Below are positions 1 through 5,907 of a stretch of 8,295 nt of DNA, in pieces. The stretch is from Treponema sp. GTDB lineage: Bacteria; Spirochaetota; Spirochaetia; Treponematales; Treponemataceae. Both the position numbers and the translations under genes were made by a program. Below the pieces are notes generated by a model. The model had not been told where the DNA came from, did not search any database, and worked only from the letters and a program-made list of their open reading frames with translations. Position 1 is the stretch's first letter; the number at the start of each line of letters is the position of its first letter. The stretch covers positions 1 to 8,295 of the forward strand of contig JAILNT010000057.1 in NCBI GenBank assembly GCA_024691265.1. The letters are read 5' to 3'.

Positions 1-818
1 AAATAAAGAAAGATAATCCTGATACTCCATATGATGATTCTGAATATAGAGATAATCTTGTTCTTTCATCTGAAACTGTGACTAAGAAATGGAATGGTAC
101 AGGTTATAATCCAGAAGGACCTGCAGGAACAGACGGTGAAACTCCTCCTGTATATTCTGATATGTCAAATGTTATTGGGCGTATGGAAGAAACAGGTGTA
201 AAGCAAAATAATGTTGTAAATAAAACTGAAACTCAGAAAGAAGTAAGTCCTACTATAAAAACAATTACTGTTGGTGTTAATATCGATGGTAAGTGGGAAA
301 GACAGTATGACGAAAAAGGAAGACTAAAGCTTACTCCTCAAGGTGGTATTGAGCGTGTATATACACCTTTAACTGCCGAAGAACTTGCTTCTGCAAGAGA
401 TCTTGTTATAATGGCTACAGGTTCTGATAAAGAACATGTTACAGTTACAAATATACAATTTGACCGTTCTGTAGAATTTGATGCAGAAGATGAAGCTTTC
501 AGACGCGAAGAAGAAACAAGAAAGATGATAATCTATATTCTTGTTGGTGTTGCTGCGGTTCTCTTTGTATTTATTCTGTTTCGCTTTATTACACGTGAGC
601 TTGAAAGACGTAAGAGACTTCGTGAAGAAGAAGAACTTCGTAAACAGCAGGCTGCTCGTGAAGCTGCTTTGTGGGATGCTAGAAATGACGGCGTTGAAGT
701 TACAATGTCTGTTGAGGAAAGAAAGCGTGCTGAACTTCAGGAAGGTGCTATTGCAATGGCAAAAGAGCATCCTGAAGATGTGGCAATGCTCATACGCACT
801 TGGTTGATGGAGGAGTAA
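1..818 (+). CDS. fliF: Flagellar MS-ring protein FliF, C-terminal part (5' end outside window)
   Basis: FliF forms the MS-ring in the inner membrane, the platform for the switch complex and export gate. The frame is open from the left edge (first full codon at 3), so about 271 C-terminal residues are present. A GTG at 78 is not the real start, because coding continues upstream of it. The visible part has an acidic, Gly/Pro-rich periplasmic linker and then the FliF_C-type region, ending in the familiar 'LTAEEL..ARDLV' and 'VTVTNIQFD' stretches. One transmembrane helix follows (about 525-590, starting MIIYILVG), then a charged cytoplasmic tail. The tail ends in HPEDVAMLIRTWLMEE, the conserved segment by which FliF binds the FliG N-terminal domain. 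fliG follows 3 nt after the stop, which suggests translational coupling. The family assignment is secure from the C-terminal signature and the downstream genes. Confidence 0.95.
   Translation, partial: IKKDNPDTPYDDSEYRDNLVLSSETVTKKWNGTGYNPEGPAGTDGETPPVYSDMSNVIGRMEETGVKQNNVVNKTETQKEVSPTIKTITVGVNIDGKWERQYDEKGRLKLTPQGGIERVYTPLTAEELASARDLVIMATGSDKEHVTVTNIQFDRSVEFDAEDEAFRREEETRKMIIYILVGVAAVLFVFILFRFITRELERRKRLREEEELRKQQAAREAALWDARNDGVEVTMSVEERKRAELQEGAIAMAKEHPEDVAMLIRTWLMEE
809..815 (+). promoter_or_regulatory. Ribosome binding site of fliG, inside the end of fliF
   Basis: GGAGGAG lies in the last codons of fliF, 6 nt before the fliG ATG at 822. It is the strongest Shine-Dalgarno match in the window. 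It fixes the fliG start, so the low-complexity N-terminal extension of FliG is part of the protein. It also ties fliG translation to the end of fliF translation. Confidence 0.85.
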
Positions 819-821
819 AAT

Positions 822-1904
822 ATGTCTGATGCTGCAAAATCTTCTGCTAAATCTGGAGGAAAGAGTTCTTCTGGTTCTGGCAAGAAGGGCGGTGCCAAAG
901 ATTATAAAAGCCTTAATGGACGACAGAAGGCTGCAATATTTCTTGTCCTCCTTGGTAGTGATGTTTCATCAGAAATAATGAAGCACTTGCGTGAGGACGA
1001 AGTTGAAACTTTAACATTTGAGATTGCAAGACTTGATCCTATTGAATCAGATATAAAGGATCAGATATTGGCTGAATTCCAGGATTTGATGAATGCTCAA
1101 AATTTCATCACTTCTGGTGGTATTGATTATGCAAGAGAGCTTCTCGAAAAATCATTGGGAAGTCAAAAAGCCATAGATATCATTAATCGTCTTACAAGTT
1201 CTTTGCAAGTTCGTCCATTCGATTTTATCAGACGAACAGATCCTTCTCACTTGTTAAACTTTATTCAGCAAGAGTATCCTCAAACTATAGCGTTGATTCT
1301 TGCTTATCTTGAACCTAACAAGGCTGCTATTATTCTTTCAAGTTTACCTGAAGATATCCAGCCTGAAGTTTCTAAAAGACTTGCTACGATGGACCGTACA
1401 TCTCCAGATGTTCTTCGTGAAGTTGAACGAGTTCTTGAAAAGAAACTTTCTACTCTTTCTAGTGAAGATTATACAACAGCCGGTGGTATTGACAGCGTTG
1501 TTGATATCCTTAATCTTGTTGATCGTAGTTCTGAAAAGGCAATCATTGAATCTCTTGAAGAAGATGACCCTGATTTGGCAGAGGAAATCAAGAAACGTAT
1601 GTTCGTATTCGAAGATATTGTTATGCTTGATGACCGTGCAATTCAGAAAGTTCTTCGTGAAGTTGATGCACAGGAGCTTGCAAAGGCTCTTAAAAGTGTT
1701 GATGCTGAAGTTCAGGATAAAATATATAGAAACATGTCTAAACGTGCAGCTAGTATGTTGAAAGAAGATATGGAATATATGGGTCCTGTTCGTATAAAAG
1801 ATGTTGAAGAAGCACAGCAGAAAATTGTTAGTGTTATCAGACGACTTGAAGATAGTGGTGAAATTGTTATTGCCCGTTCAGGTGAAGACGAGATGGTTGT
1901 ATAA
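822..1904 (+). CDS. fliG: Flagellar motor switch protein FliG (FliG2-type by position)
   Basis: FliG sits on the cytoplasmic face of the MS-ring, binds FliF and FliM, and takes torque from the MotA stators. The 360-residue product has the three expected parts. An N-terminal FliF-binding domain starts near residue 30 (LNGRQKAAIFLVLLG). A middle, FliM-binding domain carries EYPQTIALIL at about 151-160, where most FliG proteins have EHPQ. The C-terminal torque domain begins with the conserved MFVFEDIVMLDDR (260-272), followed by charged residues R279, E280 and D282. The protein is about 30 residues longer than E. coli FliG (331). The excess is an N-terminal tail of Ser, Gly and Lys (residues 1-30). 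Spirochaetes commonly carry two FliG proteins. The one encoded between fliF and fliH is the FliG2 type, known in Borrelia to be needed for flagellar assembly. That subtype call rests on gene order, not on alignment. Confidence 0.96.
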   Translation: MSDAAKSSAKSGGKSSSGSGKKGGAKDYKSLNGRQKAAIFLVLLGSDVSSEIMKHLREDEVETLTFEIARLDPIESDIKDQILAEFQDLMNAQNFITSGGIDYARELLEKSLGSQKAIDIINRLTSSLQVRPFDFIRRTDPSHLLNFIQQEYPQTIALILAYLEPNKAAIILSSLPEDIQPEVSKRLATMDRTSPDVLREVERVLEKKLSTLSSEDYTTAGGIDSVVDILNLVDRSSEKAIIESLEEDDPDLAEEIKKRMFVFEDIVMLDDRAIQKVLREVDAQELAKALKSVDAEVQDKIYRNMSKRAASMLKEDMEYMGPVRIKDVEEAQQKIVSVIRRLEDSGEIVIARSGEDEMVV

Positions 1905-1922
1905 AAAGCGGGGTAATGAACG

Positions 1923-2900
1923 ATGTCTGACGAAGCTAAAATTGAAAGCGTTTATATGGCAAAACGTGTATTCCGTCCGAATGAAGTTGAAGTTAAGACG
2001 GGCGGTGTGATGCTGCCTTTGATGCACGAATATGTACCAAAAGTTGAAACTGTAGAAGTTGTTGAAGAACCTAAGTATGAAGGGCCTACAGCAGATGATT
2101 TAAGGCGTGAAGCAGAAGATTTTAAGATTCAGTGGGAAGTTGAAAAGCAGGATATGCTTAATAAGGCTAAAGCTGAAGCTGATGAAATTATAAAAAATGC
2201 TGAAAATGCTGCTTTTGACCAGGTAAAAATTCAACAGGATAAGGCTCAGGTTTTAAAGGCTGATGCTGAAAAAGAAGCTGCTGATATTATTCAGAAAGCA
2301 AAAGACGAAGCCGCAGCTTTAATGAGTAAAGCTAAAGCAGAAGAAGCTTCTTTAAGGTCTGCTTCGAATGAAGAAGGTTATGCTACAGGTCGTGAAGATG
2401 GCTTTAAGCAGGGGCAGGAAGAAGTACAGCGTCTTATTTCAAGATTGCATTCTATGCTTGAAGGCGTTCAAAATCGTAGGCAGGCTATTCTTGATGAAAC
2501 TGAACAACAAATTGTAGATCTTGTTCTGCTTATGACACGAAAAGTTGTAAAAGTTCTTTCGGAAAATCAGAAGAATGTTGTTATGGCGAATGTGCTTTCT
2601 GCTTTGAAAAAAGTAAAGGGACGTGGAGGAGTTATCCTTCATGTGAATTTCGCTGATGTAAAGCTTACAACTGAGCATATAAAAGATTTTATTGCATCTG
2701 TTGAAAGTGTAAAGGGAATAACGGTTGCAGAAGATTCAACAGTTGACCAGGGTGGTTGTATTGTTGAGACTGATTTTGGTGCTATTGATGCTCGTATTTC
2801 AAGTCAGCTTGCAGAACTTGAGCAGAAGATTCTTGAAATCTCTCCTGTTAAGAATATTGCAAAGACAGATTCGTCGAAATCAGATACAAAGGGTCTTTAA
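1923..2900 (+). CDS. fliH: Flagellar export ATPase stator/regulator FliH
   Basis: FliH dimers bind the FliI ATPase and link it to the C-ring and export gate; the family resembles a fusion of the b and delta subunits of F-type ATPase. The 325-residue product is longer than E. coli FliH (about 235). In order it has a basic N-terminal peptide (AKRVFRPNEVEV, 13-24), the likely C-ring anchor. A long Ala/Glu/Lys coiled coil (about 60-148) follows, then a glycine zipper G152-x3-G156-x3-G160-x3-G164, a hallmark of FliH. The globular FliI-binding C-terminal domain comes last; its VDQGGCIVETDFGAIDARI segment near residues 268-286 is the family signature. The ATG at 1923 has only a weak GGGG (1910-1913) as ribosome binding site, 18 nt after fliG, so coupling to fliG is likely. 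It is followed directly by fliI, its partner. Confidence 0.93.
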   Translation: MSDEAKIESVYMAKRVFRPNEVEVKTGGVMLPLMHEYVPKVETVEVVEEPKYEGPTADDLRREAEDFKIQWEVEKQDMLNKAKAEADEIIKNAENAAFDQVKIQQDKAQVLKADAEKEAADIIQKAKDEAAALMSKAKAEEASLRSASNEEGYATGREDGFKQGQEEVQRLISRLHSMLEGVQNRRQAILDETEQQIVDLVLLMTRKVVKVLSENQKNVVMANVLSALKKVKGRGGVILHVNFADVKLTTEHIKDFIASVESVKGITVAEDSTVDQGGCIVETDFGAIDARISSQLAELEQKILEISPVKNIAKTDSSKSDTKGL

Positions 2901-2940
2901 TCATTTAGAAGGCTCATTATACTAACGGGCTTGTTATTTT

Positions 2941-2945
2941 AAGGA
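2941..2945 (+). promoter_or_regulatory. Ribosome binding site of fliI
   Basis: AAGGA stands 11 nt before the ATG at 2957 and 8 nt before a TTG at 2954. The spacing fits the TTG slightly better, but the codon preference favours ATG. The two choices differ by one residue only. Confidence 0.6.
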
Positions 2946-2956
2946 CTTGTATATTG

Positions 2957-4432
2957 ATGGAAAACTTATTCAATAAATATTTAGAGAGTGTTGAGCGTAC
3001 TGAGACTATTTTATATACGGGTTCAGTTATTTCTGTGACTGAAAATGTTATAAAAAGTTGTGGACCATATTCTGCTAAAGGTGAGATTTGTTCTATAAAA
3101 ATGCCAGATGGAAAATCTTCTATTCTGGCAGAAGTTGTTGCTATAGAAGGAACAACCATAAGTTTAACAGCCTATGGTTCTACTAATGGAATTAAGATTG
3201 GCTGTGAAGTAGTTGCTTCTGGTCATGTTCTTGAAGTTGGTGTTGGAGATGCTCTTCTTGGTAGGGTTATTGATGCAACTGGTAAGCCTTATGATGGAAA
3301 AGGTGAAATTGTTCCTTCTGCATTTTATCCTGCTATAGCATCTGCTCCAAATCCTATGTTACGCCGCCCTATAAATAAGCGTATTGTAACAGGTGTTAGA
3401 GCTATTGATTCTTTGCTTGCTGTAGGTAGAGGTCAACGTCTTGGTATTTTCGCTGGAAGTGGTGTTGGAAAGTCAACTTTACTTTCTATGATTGCACGAA
3501 ATACTAATGCAGATGTTAATGTTATAGGATTGATTGGTGAACGTGGGCGAGAAGTTAAGGACTTTATAGAACGTGACCTTGGAAAAGAAGGTTTGAAGCG
3601 TTCTGTTATTGTTGTTGCAACTGGAGACCAGCCTTCTATTTGTCGTCTTCGTTCTGCTTATGTTACCACTGCTATTGCTGAATATTTTCGTGACCAGGGA
3701 AAAGATGTAATGCTTATGTTTGATAACGTTACTCGTTTTGCCCATGCTCAGCGTGAAATTGCTTTGGCAAATGGAGAACCGCCTGCACAAAGAGGATATC
3801 CTCCTAGTGTATTTGATTTACTTCCTAAACTTCTTGAGAGAACTGGTACAAATGATAAAGGCTCTATAACTGCTTTTTATACAGTACTTGTTGATGGTGA
3901 CGATTTTGATGAGCCTATTACAGATAAGGTCCGTGGTACTGTTGATGGTCATATCGTTTTAAGCCGTTCTTTAGCTGATAGATATCATTATCCGGCTATC
4001 GATGTCCTAAAGAGTATAAGCCGTCTTTCTAAGAGAGTTAGTGGTACAGAAACACTGAAAGCTTGTGCTGTTATCCGTAAGCTTATGGCTGCTTATGCTG
4101 ATAATGAAGAAATGATTAATGCCGGTGTTTATCAGAAGGGTGCAAATCCTATGATTGATGCCGCTATAGAAAAGCATGAGGCTATAGAAGCATTTCTCAC
4201 ACAAGAGGAATTTGACCCATGTCCTATTGAAGATACTTTAAGAAAACTTTCTGATTTGAGTGGAGTTGTAATTCCTGAAGAAGAAGCTTCTATAAGTCCT
4301 GCTTTATATAGGAGTACAACAGCAGAAATTGTTGCTGCAAATTCCTCTGCGACAGGTTCTGCTGCTAGGGCTGCACTTGCTAAAACCGCAGAGGCTTTTG
4401 AGGCTTCTAAGGCTGAGAATAAAAAATCATAA
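2957..4432 (+). CDS. fliI: Flagellum-specific export ATPase FliI
   Basis: FliI is the hexameric cytoplasmic ATPase of the flagellar type III export apparatus, homologous to F1-ATPase beta. It helps unload and deliver export substrates. The product has 491 residues from the ATG at 2957 (492 if the adjacent TTG at 2954 is used), against 457 in E. coli. The N-terminal beta-barrel domain covers about 1-90. The catalytic core has the Walker A loop GSGVGKST (167-174) and the GERGREV motif (194-200; E195 matches the catalytic glutamate of F1 beta). Walker B ends LMFD at D256 and leads into the family block TRFAHAQREIAL. The VRGTVDGHIVLSR and YPAIDVLKSISRL blocks follow. An Ala/Ser/Lys-rich tail of about 40 residues after the helical C-terminal domain accounts for much of the extra length. 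fliH precedes it and fliJ follows, so the whole ATPase complex is encoded together. Confidence 0.97.
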   Translation: MENLFNKYLESVERTETILYTGSVISVTENVIKSCGPYSAKGEICSIKMPDGKSSILAEVVAIEGTTISLTAYGSTNGIKIGCEVVASGHVLEVGVGDALLGRVIDATGKPYDGKGEIVPSAFYPAIASAPNPMLRRPINKRIVTGVRAIDSLLAVGRGQRLGIFAGSGVGKSTLLSMIARNTNADVNVIGLIGERGREVKDFIERDLGKEGLKRSVIVVATGDQPSICRLRSAYVTTAIAEYFRDQGKDVMLMFDNVTRFAHAQREIALANGEPPAQRGYPPSVFDLLPKLLERTGTNDKGSITAFYTVLVDGDDFDEPITDKVRGTVDGHIVLSRSLADRYHYPAIDVLKSISRLSKRVSGTETLKACAVIRKLMAAYADNEEMINAGVYQKGANPMIDAAIEKHEAIEAFLTQEEFDPCPIEDTLRKLSDLSGVVIPEEEASISPALYRSTTAEIVAANSSATGSAARAALAKTAEAFEASKAENKKS

Positions 4433-4450
4433 TGTAGGGTGTTTATTTAG

Positions 4451-4879
4451 TTGAAGCATTTTGTTTTTTCTTTGCAGAAAATATTAGACTTGCGGAAATT
4501 TGAACAAAAGCAGGCGGAAATTGAACTTGGAAAAGCTTTAGCTGAAGAGCAAAAGATACAAGATTCTTTAGATGATATTGCTGCAAAAAGAGTAAAAGTT
4601 ACAGAAGATTCAAATAGTATTCATGATATTTATGGTATGATGCATACTCAGCAACTTCTTTCTTTACTTGATATAAAACAAGAATCTTTTTTAGAGGAAT
4701 TATCAAAGGCTAAGCTTGTTTCTGAGCAAAAAAGGGCTGTTTTAACTGAAGCTATGCAAAAAGCAAAAGTTCTTGAAAAGCTTAGAGAAAAGAAATTTGA
4801 AAACTATAAAAAAGAGATGTTAAAACTAGAGGAAACTGAGAATGATGAAATTGTAACTTCTCATTATGGTAAGTTATAG
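4451..4879 (+). CDS. fliJ: Flagellar export protein FliJ (TTG start)
   Basis: FliJ is a small coiled-coil protein that sits in the centre of the FliI hexamer, like the gamma subunit of F1, and contacts the export gate protein FlhA. The product has 142 residues (E. coli 147). It begins with the typical FliJ opening KHFVFSLQKILDLRKFEQKQAE and is almost all charged alpha-helix, with no predicted globular domain. The start must be TTG at 4451: an in-frame TAG sits at 4448-4450 and the next in-frame ATG is about 60 codons in, which would remove the conserved opening. A weak AGGG (4436-4439) lies 11 nt upstream. The rare start codon and weak site suggest low output, or translation carried over from fliI, whose stop is 18 nt upstream. 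It is the last gene before the operon terminator. Confidence 0.92.
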   Translation: MKHFVFSLQKILDLRKFEQKQAEIELGKALAEEQKIQDSLDDIAAKRVKVTEDSNSIHDIYGMMHTQQLLSLLDIKQESFLEELSKAKLVSEQKRAVLTEAMQKAKVLEKLREKKFENYKKEMLKLEETENDEIVTSHYGKL

Positions 4880-4898
4880 TACATATTTGATTTTATAG

Positions 4899-4939
4899 GG
4901 CGTCAATATTGGGTATTTGCTTGTATTGACGCCTTTTTT
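4899..4939 (+). terminator. Intrinsic terminator closing the flagellar operon
   Basis: A perfect 10-bp inverted repeat (GGCGTCAATA at 4899-4908 with TATTGACGCC at 4924-4933) encloses a 15-nt loop and is followed directly by six T residues (4934-4939) and a further T-rich stretch. It starts 19 nt after the fliJ stop. In the opposite direction the same hairpin would lack a good U-tract, so it serves mainly the + strand. No separate terminator is visible for the convergent hydrolase gene, which may use this hairpin less efficiently. Confidence 0.92.
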
Positions 4940-4953
4940 ATTTTTATTGTTTT

Positions 4954-5838
4954 TTACTTCTTCATGAAATCTAAATCTTGAAGCCATTTTGCAAGGTCTT
5001 CATTCCAGAGGGTTCTTTTCATAAACTCTTTTTCAAGCATTCCAAATCCATGTCCGCCTTTTTCATATTCTGCAAATTTTACATTGATATTTTTTGCAAT
5101 AAGAGCTTCGTAGAATCGTTTGCTGTTTTCAAACATAACTTTAGGATCATCATGGCAAGCTACAAGATATACCGGTGGCATATCGTCTGGCACTTGTAAT
5201 TCTAATGAAAATCTGTCTTTCATTTCCTGAGATGGCTTTTTTGTGCCTAAAAGACTTTTCCTTGACCAGTGATGATATATGTCATCTTGCATTGAAATTA
5301 CAGGATAAATTGGGGCTACCCAATTAGGAGAAAGACTTACATCTGTATGAATACCTATTTTTTCAAGTTCGTTTGTTCTTCTTCCCTCTTCTCCTGCCCA
5401 TGCTACAAGATGTCCACCTGCAGAAAAACCTATAAGACCGAGTTTCTCTGTATCTATGTTATATTTTTCTGCATTTTCCCTTACTATTTGTATAGCTCTT
5501 TGTACGTCTTGCATCATGGCTGGATAATGATAACCTTGTCCACTTACTCTGTATTTAAGGATAAAAGCTGTTACGCCTTTTGAATTAAACCAGCGTGCCG
5601 GATAACGTCCTTCGTTTGACATTCCATGGTGATGATAGCTTCCACCCGGGCATATTATAACAACAGGAGTTGCTTCTGAAGATTCTACTTTGTACAGGTA
5701 CATTTTTGTTTTTTCACTTTCCATTCCCTGTACATCTTTCCAAATGGATATCTCTTCTGTGCAATTTTTATCTTTTGCAAAGCAGAGACAGCCCATGAGT
5801 ATTATACTCATTGTTAATATTAGTTTTATTTGCTTCAT
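4954..5838 (-). CDS. Exported alpha/beta hydrolase, acetyl-xylan/feruloyl esterase-like
   Basis: This is a 294-residue serine hydrolase of the alpha/beta fold, closest by motif to the BD-FAE/acetyl esterase-like group that removes acyl groups from plant polysaccharides. The substrate is inferred. The N-terminus (MKQIKLILTMSIILMGC) is a signal sequence. LMGC at 14-17 could be a relaxed spirochaetal lipobox, or signal peptidase I could cut after CFA (residue 21). The oxyanion region is CPGGSYHHHG (63-72). The nucleophile elbow is GFSAGGH (137-143, S139). The likely acid is D231 in CHDDPKV, and the catalytic histidine is H263 in GGHGFG. The triad is complete, so an active enzyme is expected in the periplasm or on a membrane. 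It is encoded convergently to the flagellar operon and divergently from the helicase gene. No Shine-Dalgarno is visible before the ATG. Confidence 0.85.
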   Translation of the reverse strand: MKQIKLILTMSIILMGCLCFAKDKNCTEEISIWKDVQGMESEKTKMYLYKVESSEATPVVIICPGGSYHHHGMSNEGRYPARWFNSKGVTAFILKYRVSGQGYHYPAMMQDVQRAIQIVRENAEKYNIDTEKLGLIGFSAGGHLVAWAGEEGRRTNELEKIGIHTDVSLSPNWVAPIYPVISMQDDIYHHWSRKSLLGTKKPSQEMKDRFSLELQVPDDMPPVYLVACHDDPKVMFENSKRFYEALIAKNINVKFAEYEKGGHGFGMLEKEFMKRTLWNEDLAKWLQDLDFMKK

Positions 5839-5848
5839 AATGTGCTTT

Positions 5849-5877
5849 AGTATATGTTAAAGTGTTTTTATTGTCAA
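5849..5877 (-). promoter_or_regulatory. Sigma70-type promoter of the hydrolase gene
   Basis: On the - strand TTGACA (5877-5872) and TATACT (5854-5849) are separated by exactly 17 nt, matching the consensus at 11 of 12 positions. Transcription would begin near 5842, about 4 nt before the ATG whose first base is 5838. The mRNA would therefore be effectively leaderless, which agrees with the missing ribosome binding site. The -35 element overlaps that of the opposing promoter. Confidence 0.75.
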
Positions 5878-5899
5878 AAAACATCATAAAACATATAAT
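5871..5899 (+). promoter_or_regulatory. Sigma70-type promoter of the JAB-DinG helicase gene
   Basis: TTGTCA (5871-5876) and TATAAT (5894-5899) are separated by 17 nt, again 11 of 12 matches to consensus. Transcription would start around 5906-5908, at or within about 2 nt of the ATG at 5908. No Shine-Dalgarno precedes that ATG, so a leaderless mRNA is predicted. Five of the six -35 bases are shared with the -35 element of the divergent hydrolase promoter. Confidence 0.75.
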
Positions 5900-5907
5900 C
5901 GCTTTTA

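Noticed and set aside
78..80. GTG as a possible start of the first gene
   Set aside because: The same frame is open from position 3 with FliF-like linker sequence, so this is an internal valine codon of a gene cut by the window edge.
369..770. 133-codon open frame on the - strand inside fliF, and similar frames inside fliG, fliH, fliI and the helicase gene
   Set aside because: They lie opposite or out of frame to clearly conserved genes and their products are rich in Phe, Leu, Ser, Asn and Lys from AT-rich antisense reading, with no domain recognised and no ribosome site.
2895..2923. TATACT in the fliH-fliI gap as an internal promoter
   Set aside because: The -10 match (2918-2923) is good, but the hexamer 17 nt upstream (CTTTAA) matches the -35 consensus at only two positions, and AT-rich DNA gives such -10 matches by chance.
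4899..4933. The inverted repeat as an operator or attachment site
   Set aside because: The six-T run directly after the stem and its place just after fliJ are fully explained by an intrinsic terminator.
4978..5199. 73-codon + strand frame within the hydrolase gene
   Set aside because: The opposite strand encodes a complete alpha/beta hydrolase with catalytic triad; the + frame has no recognisable feature and follows a terminator.
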